NCBI RefSeq assembly: GCF_030580655.1
Contig: NZ_JAUQTB010000002.1
Coordinates: 1 to 64,000, forward strand
DNA: 64,000 nt
Direction: 5' to 3'
Source: Paenibacillus lacisoli
GTDB lineage: Bacteria > Bacillota > Bacilli > Paenibacillales > Paenibacillaceae
This document shows, in pieces, positions 44,757-54,140 of this stretch (positions are counted from its first letter, which is position 1; each line of letters begins with the position of its first letter). Below the pieces are notes generated by a model, which was not told where the DNA came from, ran no database searches, and saw nothing but the letters and a program-made list of their open reading frames with translations. The translations under genes and the position numbers were made by a program.

Positions 44757-46352
44757 TTAATTCTGTTTCGTTTGCCCTTTCTCCTGCTCGCGCAGCTCTA
44801 CGCGGCGGATCTTCCCGGAGGTGGTTTTCGGCAGATCGGATACAAATTCTATTTTACGCGGATATTTATACGGCGCAGTCCATTCCTTCACATGCTGCTG
44901 CAGCTCCTTCACCAGCTCTGGTGAACCCGCTGCATCCTCCCGCAGCACAACAAACGCTTTTACGACATGACCGCGGATCTCATCAGGACTGGCTACTACC
45001 GCACATTCTTTCACGGCAGCATGCTTCATCAGCGCTTCTTCGACCTCGAACGGACCGATCGTATAGCCTGAACTGATAATTATATCATCACCGCGTCCCT
45101 CAAACCAGAAGTAGCCGTCTTCATCACGGCGGGCACGGTCACCTGTTACAAAGTAGTCTCCCCGCTGGCTGGCCTGCTTACGGCCCGGATCTTTGTAGTA
45201 ACCATGGAAAAGCGCAGGCATATCAAGCCGAACTGCGATATCGCCAACCACACCCGGAGCAACCGGAAGCCCTTCGTCATCGACAATTTCGACCAGCCCT
45301 GGCGCAATGGACATCCCCATGGAGCCCACGCGCAAATCTGCGTCCTTCAGTACACCAATCAGAAGCGTGCTCTCGGTCTGGCCATAACCGTCCCGGATCA
45401 TGATCCCAGCTTGGCTGCGGAAAATATCAATAACCTGCTGATTCAGCGGCTCCCCGGCCGATACGGCGCTTCTCAGCTTCGATAGATCAAATTGCTCCAG
45501 TCCGCCGCCTTTCGCCATTAGACGATACTCGGTCGGCGTACAGCACAGCACCTGTATACCATATTCCTGGATCAATTCCAGATACCGCTGGGGGTGGAAA
45601 GATCCACTGTAGACAAACCCGGTCGCTCCTCTTCCTAAAACGGATAGGAACGGGCTCCAAATCCATTTTTGCCACCCGGGTGCAGCTGTTGCCCAAACCG
45701 TATCATCCGGATGGATATCCAGCCAAAGCGTGGATGCAATCCGAAGATGGGCATATCCCCAGCCATGGCTGTGCATAACCCCTTTGGGATTGCCTGTCGT
45801 GCCGGATGTATACGCCAGAATCGCAAGATCGTCCCGATGGGTAACCTCTGCTGTGAATGTATCCGGTTGTCCATCCATGAGGGCCTGCAGTCCAAGCCAT
45901 CCCTCTGCCTGCCCGCCGTTCAGGGCTGGAACCGCAATACGGTGCTTGAGGGCAGGCAGTTCCTCCTGAATTTTGTCCACTTCTCCAGTCAGGTCAGACC
46001 AGGCGAGGATCGCAGATGCTTCAGAATGCTGGAGACGGTAGGATAGATCTTTGGCACGAAGCATCTCGGAAGAAGGAATAATGGCCACACCCATCTTGAG
46101 ACAGGCCATGTAGATGACGTAAGCGATAATTCGACGGGGTACCATAACAAGTACGCGGTCCCCCTTCTCCAGTCCCAGCTCTTTTAATCCTGAGGCAAGG
46201 CGGTTCACTTGACGTCTCAGTTCGCCGTACGTAATCTCTGCGTACTCCTCTTCGACACCAAGCCATTTCAGCGCAACTTTGTCGGACGGATGATTTTCCA
46301 TTTCGGATGTCAAATTATATAGTTCGGGTGCAGTCCACGATTCGTAGTTCAA
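44757..46352 (-). CDS. Acyl-CoA synthetase (AMP-binding, AcsM/YtcI-like)
   Basis: A 531-residue adenylate-forming enzyme that activates a carboxylic acid to its CoA thioester. Motifs are the P-loop-like LAYTSGTTGNPKGVMHSHG near 185, GYGQTES near 325, VTGDRARRDEDGYFWFEGRGDD near 415, and the acyl-adenylating Lys in PKTTSGKIRRVELRE near 515. It resembles the medium-chain/acetyl-CoA synthetase group in Bacillus (YtcI). No signal or membrane helix is present. A FapR-like inverted repeat overlaps its promoter, which suggests fatty-acid-responsive control. The substrate acid is not determined by the sequence. Confidence 0.9.
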   Translation of the reverse strand: MNYESWTAPELYNLTSEMENHPSDKVALKWLGVEEEYAEITYGELRRQVNRLASGLKELGLEKGDRVLVMVPRRIIAYVIYMACLKMGVAIIPSSEMLRAKDLSYRLQHSEASAILAWSDLTGEVDKIQEELPALKHRIAVPALNGGQAEGWLGLQALMDGQPDTFTAEVTHRDDLAILAYTSGTTGNPKGVMHSHGWGYAHLRIASTLWLDIHPDDTVWATAAPGWQKWIWSPFLSVLGRGATGFVYSGSFHPQRYLELIQEYGIQVLCCTPTEYRLMAKGGGLEQFDLSKLRSAVSAGEPLNQQVIDIFRSQAGIMIRDGYGQTESTLLIGVLKDADLRVGSMGMSIAPGLVEIVDDEGLPVAPGVVGDIAVRLDMPALFHGYYKDPGRKQASQRGDYFVTGDRARRDEDGYFWFEGRGDDIIISSGYTIGPFEVEEALMKHAAVKECAVVASPDEIRGHVVKAFVVLREDAAGSPELVKELQQHVKEWTAPYKYPRKIEFVSDLPKTTSGKIRRVELREQEKGQTKQN

Positions 46353-46412
46353 TTGGAGCCATCTCCTCTGTACGTTTAAATAATTTACTGCTTCTTATTA
46401 TAACACTAAATC

Positions 46413-46429
46413 CTAGTACCAAGTACTAG
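46413..46429. promoter_or_regulatory. FapR-like operator ahead of the acyl-CoA synthetase
   Basis: CTAGTAC-CAA-GTACTAG is a perfect 7-base inverted repeat resembling the FapR consensus built on TTAGTACC...GTACTAA. On the minus strand a TATAAT -10 box lies about 10 bases downstream (around 46398-46403), so a bound repressor would block transcription. FapR itself is not in the window, and the match is from memory of the consensus. Confidence 0.5.
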
Positions 46430-46602
46430 TACCACGAAAAATAATTAACCTCTTATCATTATGGGGAAATTATTGCTCTATAGATACATTAGCAAGCAAG
46501 TATACCGCCCCCATAAAGGTTGCATGAAGATTAAACCGTTCGCTCCCTATCGCATACAGGGTATAGTATACTTAGAACATACCCTTGAAACTGGGAGTGA
46601 AT

Positions 46603-46986
46603 ATGATGAAGATACAGCTGACAGCACTAGCAGCAGAGCGATTGCTCGATAAAATCGGGACTGAACCAGGTTATATTAAAATGTTCTACGAGACCCAGGA
46701 TTGCGGCTGTGACGGTATTACCGTACTGCTTATCGTCGATGAACCGGCCAAGGATGATGTACCTGTAGATACGGATACCGTACCTTTTATCATTGATAAG
46801 CTGCATGCCGTCTATTACGAAGAGTCCATGCGCCTGGATACCGACCCGACATATCCCTCTTATACTCTGAACAGTGACTCCATGACCTACAGCAGGAATA
46901 TTACGGTCCGGGATATCCGCCATACAAACGAGATGCCTGCCGCATCATCGGCCGCTGCAGCTTGTGCAGTACCCCAAAAATCATAA
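46603..46986 (+). CDS. HesB/IscA-like iron-sulfur biosynthesis-family protein (YqkB type)
   Basis: A 127-residue protein of the FeS-biosynthesis (HesB/YqkB) family. The core motif MFYETQDCGCDGITVLLIVDEP carries a Cys-Gly-Cys pair. IDKLHAVYYEESMRLD and YPSYTLNSDSMTYSRNITV follow as in YqkB relatives. Canonical IscA members carry a C-terminal CGCG. Here the only C-terminal Cys is in AAACAVPQ, so cluster binding may be altered. I chose the ATG at 46603 with GGGAG five bases upstream. The next ATG, three bases later, is equally possible. It stands alone and ends at a strong terminator. Confidence 0.8.
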   Translation: MMKIQLTALAAERLLDKIGTEPGYIKMFYETQDCGCDGITVLLIVDEPAKDDVPVDTDTVPFIIDKLHAVYYEESMRLDTDPTYPSYTLNSDSMTYSRNITVRDIRHTNEMPAASSAAAACAVPQKS

Positions 46987-47007
46987 TCGATATGTCTGCA
47001 GTAAGCA

Positions 47008-47040
47008 GAAACCCGGTCCCTAAGGACCGGGTTTCTTGTT
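47008..47040. terminator. Strong terminator after the HesB-like gene
   Basis: GAAACCCGGTCC, loop CTAA, GGACCGGGTTTC, followed by TTGTTTTATTTT. A perfect 12-base-pair stem. It also lies just past the stop of the minus-strand 95-residue gene and may serve both. Confidence 0.85.
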
Positions 47041-47057
47041 TTATTTTATTCTTGTCA

Positions 47058-47345
47058 CTAACGCCGCACCTGCCGAAAAGCCTGAATAAATGACTCGGGA
47101 TGACTCTCTACAGTATACGAAAAGACACCTTGATAGGTATGAAGATACAGCATGCCTCCTCCGCCCTCCGGACCCATCGGACGAAAGGACATGTCGAATA
47201 CCTGTCCTAATTCAAATTCACGGTGGCGGGTCTGTACCCGGTCCGGAAAGAGGTAAAGCATCCGTTCCTCGTGAACCGTAATCTGGGCGGCATCCATAAT
47301 GCTCCGCTGAACCTTCGTATACGGTTGTCTGGCAATCCAAGCCAA
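47058..47345 (-). CDS. Uncharacterised 95-residue protein
   Basis: A small soluble protein with alternating hydrophobic and charged residues (ITVHEERMLYLFPDRVQTRHREF, then FDMSFRP and GMLYLHTYQGVFSYTVESHPESF). It reads like a compact beta-barrel or PH-like domain of the sort seen in small Firmicutes proteins. I do not recognise a named family. A TCCCTCC complement gives GGAGGGA about five bases ahead of the ATG, which supports translation. It follows the symporter gene on the same strand but is separated from it by a terminator. Confidence 0.65.
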   Translation of the reverse strand: MAWIARQPYTKVQRSIMDAAQITVHEERMLYLFPDRVQTRHREFELGQVFDMSFRPMGPEGGGGMLYLHTYQGVFSYTVESHPESFIQAFRQVRR

Positions 47346-47366
47346 TGCGATCCCTCCAGTATCTGG

Positions 47367-47404
47367 TGAAAAAGGTCACTCCGGTCCATGACCGAAATGA
47401 CCTT
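47367..47404 (-). terminator. Terminator after the symporter gene
   Basis: On the minus strand AAGGTCA...GGTC-loop-GACC...TGACCTTTTT. The stem is imperfect with an inner bulge, and five T follow. It lies 17 bases past the symporter stop. Confidence 0.65.
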
Positions 47405-47420
47405 CTCCCGAACGTAAAGA

Positions 47421-48833
47421 TTAGCTTTTGGTCGACGGCTGGTCATCCCAGCATTCGGTATCCGTCAATCCGCGAATCGAAGATGAGCGGAAGACCGGAT
47501 CCTGGCCTGCTTTTTTCTGCCGCATATAATCTGCCAAAGCGCCAAAAGCAAAACGGGCCAGCAGCACAATTGCGATCAGATTGACGATAACCATCAGACC
47601 CATGAACAGGTCGGCCATATCCCATACAAGCTGCACCTTGGCAACCGCGCCGAACATAACCATCGCCAGCACACCAATCCGGTAAGCCCAGAGCCAGCCT
47701 TTACTGGACTTAATAAACTCTATGTTGGTTTCACCGTAGTAATAGTTCCCGATCAGCGTGCTGAAAGCGAACAGGAATACCATAATAGCCAGGAAGCCGG
47801 ATGCCCATGAACCGATGTGCACACTCAGCGCAGCCTGTGTCAGCTCAATACCGCCCAGTCCCTGCTGCTTGTAAGCCCCTGACAGCAGCACGATGAAGGC
47901 GGTGCTGGTGCAAATGATCAGTGTGTCCGTCAGAACACCAAATGCCTGAATCAGTCCCTGCTTCACCGGATGGCTCGTAGTCGCAGTTGCAGCTGCATTC
48001 GGTGCACTGCCCATACCTGCTTCATTGGAGAACAAACCGCGTTTGATCCCGTTCATCAAAGCCGCACCAATTGAACCGCCTGCAATCTGGTCAAAACCAA
48101 AGGCATTCTTGACGATCTGTCCAATGACGCCCGGAAGCTGTGTAATGTTCGTCAGCACAATAAACAGGGCAATACCGATATACAGCACGGCGAGTATAAT
48201 GACGATGTACTCGGACATTTTGGCGATCCGTTTGACGCCGCCGATGATAATGGCTCCGAAAGCAACGGTCATAATCAAGCCTACGATGAGCCGGTCTGTC
48301 CCGAAGGAGTTGGCAAATGCAACTGTAATCGTATTGGACTGGACGGCGTTAAATACGAGGCCGAAAGACAGCGTAATGAGAATCGCAAACAGGATACCCA
48401 TCCACCGTTTTTTCAGGCCTTTTTCCATGTAATAAGCCGGGCCCCCGCGGAAGCCGCCGCCATCGCGAACTTTATAAATCTGCGCCAGCGTACTCTCCAC
48501 GAATGCGGATACCGAGCCGATGACGGCCAGAACCCACATCCAGAACACAGCACCTGGACCTCCAAGTGCTATGGCAATAGCTACGCCCGTAATATTTCCT
48601 GTTCCTACCCTTGCCGCCATACTGATACAGAATGCCTGGAAGGGTGAGATACCATCCTTGTTTTTGCCGCCGGATTCCCGAAGTACACGGAACATTTCTC
48701 CGAGCAGCCGGACCTGCAGAAATTTACTGCGGAACGTAAAGTAAAGGCCTGCGCCGATCAGCATAATAATAAGCAGTTTTGACCATAACAGGTCGTTGAT
48801 TAAGGTAATCCCATCTTGTAGAACCTGCTGCAT
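47421..48833 (-). CDS. Sodium:alanine symporter family (AGCS) transporter
   Basis: A 470-residue integral membrane protein with about ten predicted helices, which takes up alanine or glycine with sodium or protons. The family signature is GTGNITGVAIAIALGGPGAVFWMW near 75-100. NEAGMGSAPNAAATATTSHPVKQG near 275 is the second conserved block, and FAFSTLIGNYYYGETNIEF near 360 the third. The protein is close to AlsT/YrbD in length. It is transcribed alone from the minus strand and ends at a hairpin. Confidence 0.93.
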   Translation of the reverse strand: MQQVLQDGITLINDLLWSKLLIIMLIGAGLYFTFRSKFLQVRLLGEMFRVLRESGGKNKDGISPFQAFCISMAARVGTGNITGVAIAIALGGPGAVFWMWVLAVIGSVSAFVESTLAQIYKVRDGGGFRGGPAYYMEKGLKKRWMGILFAILITLSFGLVFNAVQSNTITVAFANSFGTDRLIVGLIMTVAFGAIIIGGVKRIAKMSEYIVIILAVLYIGIALFIVLTNITQLPGVIGQIVKNAFGFDQIAGGSIGAALMNGIKRGLFSNEAGMGSAPNAAATATTSHPVKQGLIQAFGVLTDTLIICTSTAFIVLLSGAYKQQGLGGIELTQAALSVHIGSWASGFLAIMVFLFAFSTLIGNYYYGETNIEFIKSSKGWLWAYRIGVLAMVMFGAVAKVQLVWDMADLFMGLMVIVNLIAIVLLARFAFGALADYMRQKKAGQDPVFRSSSIRGLTDTECWDDQPSTKS

Positions 48834-48967
48834 CTTGAAGTTTCCTCGCTGTCATCATAATTTTGGTGTCAACTTTTATAACAGTATACAAAAATTGAAA
48901 CATGAAAGAAAGAGAAACATTCTATTGAGATATTTTCACAAAAGCTTCCAACACGCAGTTTGCAGAT

Positions 48968-49951
48968 TTATATTTCCCCGCGGACATGCGGTACTACTTC
49001 CTGCCGATAAAAATGGTACAGCTTCTTCAGCTCGTCATCGCTAAAGGAAGGTACGTCCAGCGTACCGAGATTATCCAATACCTGATCCGTATTTTTGAAT
49101 CCGGGAATGACACAGGACACCTGGGGCTGATCCAGAATCCAGCGCATAGATGCCCGAGCCATACTGTGCCGCCCCTCTGCGATCCATGACAGCTGTTCAG
49201 CAAGCTCAACCCCTTTGGCAAAAGGCAACCCCGCGAACGTCTCGCCGACATTAAACTGCTCTCCATTGGCGTTAAAATTGCGATGGTCATTAGCTTCAAA
49301 CTGCGAGGATTTGCTGAATTTGCCGGTCAGCAGACCGCTTGCCAGCGGCAGCCGGACCAGTATGCCTGCATCCTTCTCCGCAGCAAGCGGCAGCAGCTGC
49401 TCTACAGCCTGCTGGCGGAACAGATTGAAAATGATCTGCAGTGCTTCTACCCCGGGTACGGACAGGCAATGCAGCCCTTCTTCTACTGTCTCGACACTGA
49501 CTCCATAGTGCCTGATTTTGCCTTCGTCTTTCAGTTTGTCCAATACCTCGAATACAGCCCCCTGCTTCAGCACTTCAAAAGGTGCACAGTGAACCTGGTA
49601 CAGGTCAATCGCTTCACGTTGTAAACGCTTCAAACTCTGTTCACAGTATGCACGGACAGCCTTCTCTGAATAATTGTCCGCATCGTGGATATTACCTGCG
49701 CGGCAGAATTTGGTTGCAATATGTACATCATCATGCCTGCCTTTCGTCGCCTTGGCGAGCAGCTCCTCCGCATGACCGCCTCCATACACATCCGCGGTAT
49801 CGAAGAAGTTAACACCTTCCCCTATTGCAAGCTGCAGGGATTTCAGAGCATCTTCATCCTTACTCGTACCCCAGTCTCCCCCGATGGCCCAAGTGCCGAA
49901 GCTCACCTCACTGACTTCTAGACCAGTTCTTCCCAATTTTCTATATTTCAT
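48968..49951 (-). CDS. Aldo/keto reductase
   Basis: A 327-residue NADPH-dependent oxidoreductase of the AKR superfamily. It opens MKYRKLGRTGLEVSEVSFGTWAIGGDWG. Catalytic residues are Asp in FFDTADVYGGGHAEELLAKA (Asp about 52, Tyr about 57), Lys in HIATKF (about 82) and His in YQVHCAPFEV (about 120). NADP-site residues lie near the C-terminus (SCVIPGFKNTDQVLDNLGTL). This form is like the YccK/IolS group. The substrate is unknown. It is divergent from nothing obvious and stands alone between the symporter and the kinase. Confidence 0.92.
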   Translation of the reverse strand: MKYRKLGRTGLEVSEVSFGTWAIGGDWGTSKDEDALKSLQLAIGEGVNFFDTADVYGGGHAEELLAKATKGRHDDVHIATKFCRAGNIHDADNYSEKAVRAYCEQSLKRLQREAIDLYQVHCAPFEVLKQGAVFEVLDKLKDEGKIRHYGVSVETVEEGLHCLSVPGVEALQIIFNLFRQQAVEQLLPLAAEKDAGILVRLPLASGLLTGKFSKSSQFEANDHRNFNANGEQFNVGETFAGLPFAKGVELAEQLSWIAEGRHSMARASMRWILDQPQVSCVIPGFKNTDQVLDNLGTLDVPSFSDDELKKLYHFYRQEVVPHVRGEI

Positions 49952-50034
49952 AGCCGCTTCCTCCTGTAATTTTCGTTATAGATATCCAATTCATCTCTTA
50001 CCCGGATTAGGGAGTACCTTAAACATGAGTTTAC

Positions 50035-51408
50035 TTAAGATTCCAACAGCCGGCCAGCCTGAACAAAATGTTCAACGATCCCCAACCCTACGGCAGCCGT
50101 CAGAGCCGCCCCGACGGCGCCCTCCTCCTGCCATTTCGGCAGCTGCAGCGGTAAGCCGAATTGCTGCTCTGCTGCTAGACGAAGAGCTTGGTTCAGACGC
50201 AAACCATTACCAGACCCGATCAGCCGTGTTCTTCCCTGCATAACTTCGGGAGGCAGCGCGGCCGCAAAATGATACAGCTCCTCCACCATTCCCCAGATAA
50301 ATCCATGAGTCAGATTGGCTGGTGTCAAATTGTCCATGGTGATGTTGGTAATTGCGCCTCTCTGAGTCGGATTATCCCGGGTTCCAAGAAACTGTGCGGC
50401 CACCCGGAGACTTTCACTGCCTTGCGGCGAAAAAGCGCTTTGCGCGGTCAGACTTTCCATATAATCATATACACTGCCGGGATCACGGCCTGTATAAGTG
50501 TGAATAAGCTCGCGCATGAATTGTTCAAGCACCGCATACGCTTTTCCACCGGTTAAGGATGCTCCAACCCACAGGTACCCGCCACCCGGATAAGGTCTGC
50601 GCTCCATTCCCTGAATATCACCTTCATATCCGTCAACATAGACAGACAGCTGTCCGCCGGTTCCCAGATTCAGCAGCAGACTCTCGGCAGGTGCGCTCAC
50701 ACTGCCGAGAAAGCTGGCCTGATTGTCACCGATCGATAGAAATACAGCCACTCCTTCCGGCGTCTCGCCGACCTGCGAACCGGACGGAAGAATCTGCGGC
50801 AGCAGGGAGATATCAAGACCGGCATCTTCAAGCTTGTCCTGTTCAAATGCTCCTTTCCTCCAGTCATAGCCTCCCACGCCCGCGGCCTGGGTCGGATCGA
50901 TGACCGGCATGGCCGAGCGGGTCATCCGCATAGCTATGTAATCCGCTATCGTGACCATGCCCACCCCTTCCTGCGGGACGAGCCCTTGGGCCACATTGCA
51001 GGCATGAGTCGCCAAGCCATAGCCTGGTGCTACCGGGGTACGCAGTCTGCGTGACAGTGTTTCGGCAAAGCTGATACCGCCCGCACTTATCTCGGCGGCC
51101 CGTTGATCCTGCCAAGTGTACAGCGGACTGCAATGGCGGCCCGATGCATCGACATATAGGATTCCATGCATTTGTCCGGTAAGACCGATGCCTCCCAGCG
51201 GTTGAGCCAGCGTGGCCGTCATCTCTGCCTGCAGCCTGCTTACCAGCTGCCAGATCACTTCCGGATCTTGAAGCTTCTCGCCGCTCGTGGAAGAGGGGAT
51301 CGCGGAGTTGTTGGGCAGGCTTCTGCTGCATTGTATGATTTGCTGGTCGGTGTCCAGTATAATACCACTGATCGAGGTGGTTCCGATATCCATTCCCATA
51401 ACGAACAT
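50035..51408 (-). CDS. FGGY-family carbohydrate kinase, sedoheptulokinase-like
   Basis: A 457-residue sugar kinase. The N-terminal phosphate-binding loop is GMDIGTTSISGIILD, with GLTGQMHGILYVD near 75. The C-terminal nucleotide domain includes FLSIGDNQASFLGS near 230, LNLGTGGQLSVYVDG near 248, and GSGNGLRLNQALRL near 395. The GTGGQLSV block and overall length resemble sedoheptulokinase (SHPK) more than xylulokinase or gluconokinase, but the exact sugar is not secure. It is transcribed alone. A relation to the pectin genes is not implied by position. Confidence 0.82.
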   Translation of the reverse strand: MFVMGMDIGTTSISGIILDTDQQIIQCSRSLPNNSAIPSSTSGEKLQDPEVIWQLVSRLQAEMTATLAQPLGGIGLTGQMHGILYVDASGRHCSPLYTWQDQRAAEISAGGISFAETLSRRLRTPVAPGYGLATHACNVAQGLVPQEGVGMVTIADYIAMRMTRSAMPVIDPTQAAGVGGYDWRKGAFEQDKLEDAGLDISLLPQILPSGSQVGETPEGVAVFLSIGDNQASFLGSVSAPAESLLLNLGTGGQLSVYVDGYEGDIQGMERRPYPGGGYLWVGASLTGGKAYAVLEQFMRELIHTYTGRDPGSVYDYMESLTAQSAFSPQGSESLRVAAQFLGTRDNPTQRGAITNITMDNLTPANLTHGFIWGMVEELYHFAAALPPEVMQGRTRLIGSGNGLRLNQALRLAAEQQFGLPLQLPKWQEEGAVGAALTAAVGLGIVEHFVQAGRLLES

Positions 51409-51477
51409 GCTTGTGTCCTCCCTGTTTCGGCTTCCAATAGTGCTTCTACCAGTATCCGCAACTCGGGGCCCTGTGTC

Positions 51478-51513
51478 AAAAAAAGACAGCCCTCCTCCCG
51501 GAGAGCTGTCTTT
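51478..51513 (-). terminator. Terminator of the lipoprotein gene
   Basis: On the minus strand AAAGACAGC, loop, GCTGTCTTTTTTT. A 9-base-pair stem with seven T, 35 bases past the stop of the gene at 51548. Confidence 0.85.
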
Positions 51514-51547
51514 CTGTTAATCAAACATGTAGAATGATGGCTTCAAC

Positions 51548-52423
51548 TTACTTCGCGCTGTTGGTCACTTCAGCAGGAATGTCGATTTTGTCAATCGAGT
51601 TATGCTTGCTGATCTTGCCCTTCATGTCCATGACCATATCAATTTTCTGGCCTTCCACATCCATCGTCATAACCATATTTACATTGGTATCAACCGGATA
51701 GTTGGTTTTTTTGTCGACGGAGTACGACATGTCCATGCTCTTGATGTCCATTTGATCCAGCAGCTGGGCAGCCTGTGCGTTGGCACCTTCGCTCTGCTCC
51801 AGGAAGCTCTTCGCCAGTTCCTTCACGCCGTCGCCGGACAGATTAGCTTTGAGCAGATAGGTGTCGCCTTCGTCTGTGACTTTAGCCTGGTCGGCAATGG
51901 AGTCAAACTGCTTGAACTGCTGCTCCGGGCTGCCTGCATTTTTCATTTGTTCCAGAAGAGGCTTGGCGCTCTCGTCCGGCAGCTTCACCCATGTTCCGTT
52001 CTGCTGGCTGTAGATGCCATCTTCGGTGATATACTGCTTGATCGTTTCACCATTGCTGGCGCCTGGAATGTTGGATTCAATCTCCTGGTACATTGCGAAA
52101 GGCTCTTTCACCATGTCCTGTTTCGTTTTCATAGAGATGTCCTGCTTCTGCTCTTTACCGTCTACTGTCATCGTCAGGCTCTGATTAATGGTGCTCTCCA
52201 TGGAGAAACTTTTCAGGCTTGCACCTGCTTCAGTTACCTTCTGGACCAGTTCCTTTGTGGTTGGAACCTTGGTTTCCTCCGAAGCCTTCGTAGCCGAAGC
52301 ATCCGTGGATGGCGTGGAAGTTGATGTGGCCGGTGTATCACTCTTTGCCTCATCATTGCTGCTGCACGCAGATAAACTTGCTGTTAACATGACCCCTGTT
52401 AGAATTACTGCCCACTTTTTCAA
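51548..52423 (-). CDS. DUF6612-type lipoprotein
   Basis: A 291-residue lipoprotein. The signal peptide ends in the lipobox SLSA-C (Cys20), followed by a Ser/Thr/Asp linker of about 35 residues. The folded part (about 55-290) has alternating polar beta strands (FSMESTINQSLTMTVDG, then DISMKTKQDM and MDMSYSVDKKTNYP), like the LolA/LppX-type sheet proteins called DUF6612 in Firmicutes. Function is unknown. A lipid- or signal-peptide-binding role is possible by fold analogy. It has its own promoter region and a strong terminator. Confidence 0.85.
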   Translation of the reverse strand: MKKWAVILTGVMLTASLSACSSNDEAKSDTPATSTSTPSTDASATKASEETKVPTTKELVQKVTEAGASLKSFSMESTINQSLTMTVDGKEQKQDISMKTKQDMVKEPFAMYQEIESNIPGASNGETIKQYITEDGIYSQQNGTWVKLPDESAKPLLEQMKNAGSPEQQFKQFDSIADQAKVTDEGDTYLLKANLSGDGVKELAKSFLEQSEGANAQAAQLLDQMDIKSMDMSYSVDKKTNYPVDTNVNMVMTMDVEGQKIDMVMDMKGKISKHNSIDKIDIPAEVTNSAK

Positions 52424-52622
52424 AAGAATGTCCTCCTAAATTGTATTCCCTTTGATAATAAACAAAAAAAGCAGCTTGAAACCATTTTAAAGGGAAATTA
52501 AGGCTATCCTACTAAAAAATAAGTAACATCTGCATGTGAATTATGAAGGTTTATGAAGACATTTTGTCGTTAGATAGGGCCTATGACTTACGCTTTTTCG
52601 ACATTTTTCTACATTAACTATA

Positions 52623-52648
52623 AAAAGAGACGGCAGCGCCGTCTCTCC
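52623..52648 (-). terminator. Terminator of the aldehyde dehydrogenase gene
   Basis: On the minus strand GAGACGGC, loop GCT, GCCGTCTC followed by TTTTTA. A perfect 8-base-pair stem, 15 bases past the stop. Confidence 0.85.
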
Positions 52649-52661
52649 ATGAAGCAGGATA

Positions 52662-54140
52662 TTAACCATTCACCAGCGGATAGTCCCGGTACGGATTCTG
52701 AATGCTGATCCAGCGCATACGCGAGAATTTGTCGATGGCCCAGTCACCGCCAAACCGTCCCAGCCCCGAAGCCTTCTCCCCACCGAACATGACATGGGCT
52801 TCATCATTCACCGACTGGTCGTTCACGTGGATCATCCCTGTCTCGATCCGGCGTGCCACACGATAACCGCGTTCCAGATCCGTTGTAAAAACAGAACCGC
52901 TCAGTCCGTATTTGGTGTCATTCGCAATGCGAAGCGCCTCTTCTTCACCCGATGCTTTGATAATAACCGCCACCGGGCCGAACAGCTCCTTCTGCACGAT
53001 ATCGAAATCCGGCTTCACATCCACCAGCACGGTGGGTTCCAGAACGCTGCCTTTGGCTGTACCGCCTGCAGCCACTCTGGCCCCCTGCTTCTTCGCCGAT
53101 TCGACCTCTCCGAGCAGCCGGTCAACTTCACGCTTGTGAATGAGCGGCCCAACAAGAGTCTTAGGATCTGCAGGATCTCCAGCCTGCAGTTTTTTCACAT
53201 AACCGAGGAAGGCTTCAAGGAACGCATCGTAAATGCTCTCATCCACAACAATCCGATTCAATGCCATGCAAATTTGACCCTGGTGCAGGAACTTGCCAAA
53301 GACAGCGGCCGCCGCTGCACGATCCGCCTCCGCGTCATCCAGAACGACCATAACGTTATTGCCGCCCAGCTCCAGCGCCGATTCCTTGAGATGCTCGCCA
53401 GCCAGGCGTCCAATCCCCTGACCCACCTCAGTTGAACCTGTAAACGAAATCACCTTCGGTATCGGATGGCTGACAAAATCATCGCCGATCTCGCTGCCGC
53501 TGCCTGCCACGACATTGAGGACGCCTGCCGGAAGTCCCGCTTCCTCGAACAGATCCGCAATCAGCCATCCGGCTGTGATCGGGGTATCCGAAGCGGGTTT
53601 GATGACTACGCCGTTTCCGAGTGCAAGAGCTGGTGCTACAGAGCGCATACACAAATGCAGCGGGAAGTTCCATGGTCCGATGACGCCGATAACGCCTTTG
53701 GCTTCCCGGATAATCCGGTTCTCCTTTCCGGGAATATCGGAAGGAAGAATTTCACCCTTCATCCGGTACGGAAACGAGGCGGATTCTTCAGCAACTCTTC
53801 TCGCACTTTTCCATTCAAGCTCTGCTTTTACCCTTGTACTGCCCGATTCCTGGATCAGCAGCTCGATGATCTCGTCTTTTCGCTGGTCCATCACGACGGT
53901 CACCTGGCGAAGCACCTTACTGCGTTCACCCGGGGGCAGAGCAGCCCATTCGTGCCCTTTTTCCAAGGCTGAACGGTACGCTCTGTCAATATCGTCTTTG
54001 CTGGAGGATGTCCAGCTGCCAATCACATCACCCGTGAACGGGTTCAGGTTGTCCAACTGCTTCTCGCCTGACCCTTCCACCCATTGGCCTGCGATGTATT
54101 GCTTATTCCATTCCTTGGTCGACTTGTTCATTAGACTCAT
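52662..54140 (-). CDS. Aldehyde dehydrogenase family protein (YfmT-like)
   Basis: A 492-residue NAD(P)-dependent dehydrogenase. The cofactor site is GPWNFPLHLCMRSVAPALALGNG near 155-180 with GSTEVGQGIGRLAGEHL near 232. The general base Glu is in ALELGGNN near 258, and the catalytic Cys in LHQGQICMALNR near 292. LFGPVAVI and NDTKYGLSGSVFTTDLERG near 400 are conserved. It resembles the vanillin/benzaldehyde dehydrogenase YfmT of Bacillus. Transcribed alone. The substrate aldehyde is not identified. Confidence 0.9.
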   Translation of the reverse strand: MSLMNKSTKEWNKQYIAGQWVEGSGEKQLDNLNPFTGDVIGSWTSSSKDDIDRAYRSALEKGHEWAALPPGERSKVLRQVTVVMDQRKDEIIELLIQESGSTRVKAELEWKSARRVAEESASFPYRMKGEILPSDIPGKENRIIREAKGVIGVIGPWNFPLHLCMRSVAPALALGNGVVIKPASDTPITAGWLIADLFEEAGLPAGVLNVVAGSGSEIGDDFVSHPIPKVISFTGSTEVGQGIGRLAGEHLKESALELGGNNVMVVLDDAEADRAAAAAVFGKFLHQGQICMALNRIVVDESIYDAFLEAFLGYVKKLQAGDPADPKTLVGPLIHKREVDRLLGEVESAKKQGARVAAGGTAKGSVLEPTVLVDVKPDFDIVQKELFGPVAVIIKASGEEEALRIANDTKYGLSGSVFTTDLERGYRVARRIETGMIHVNDQSVNDEAHVMFGGEKASGLGRFGGDWAIDKFSRMRWISIQNPYRDYPLVNG

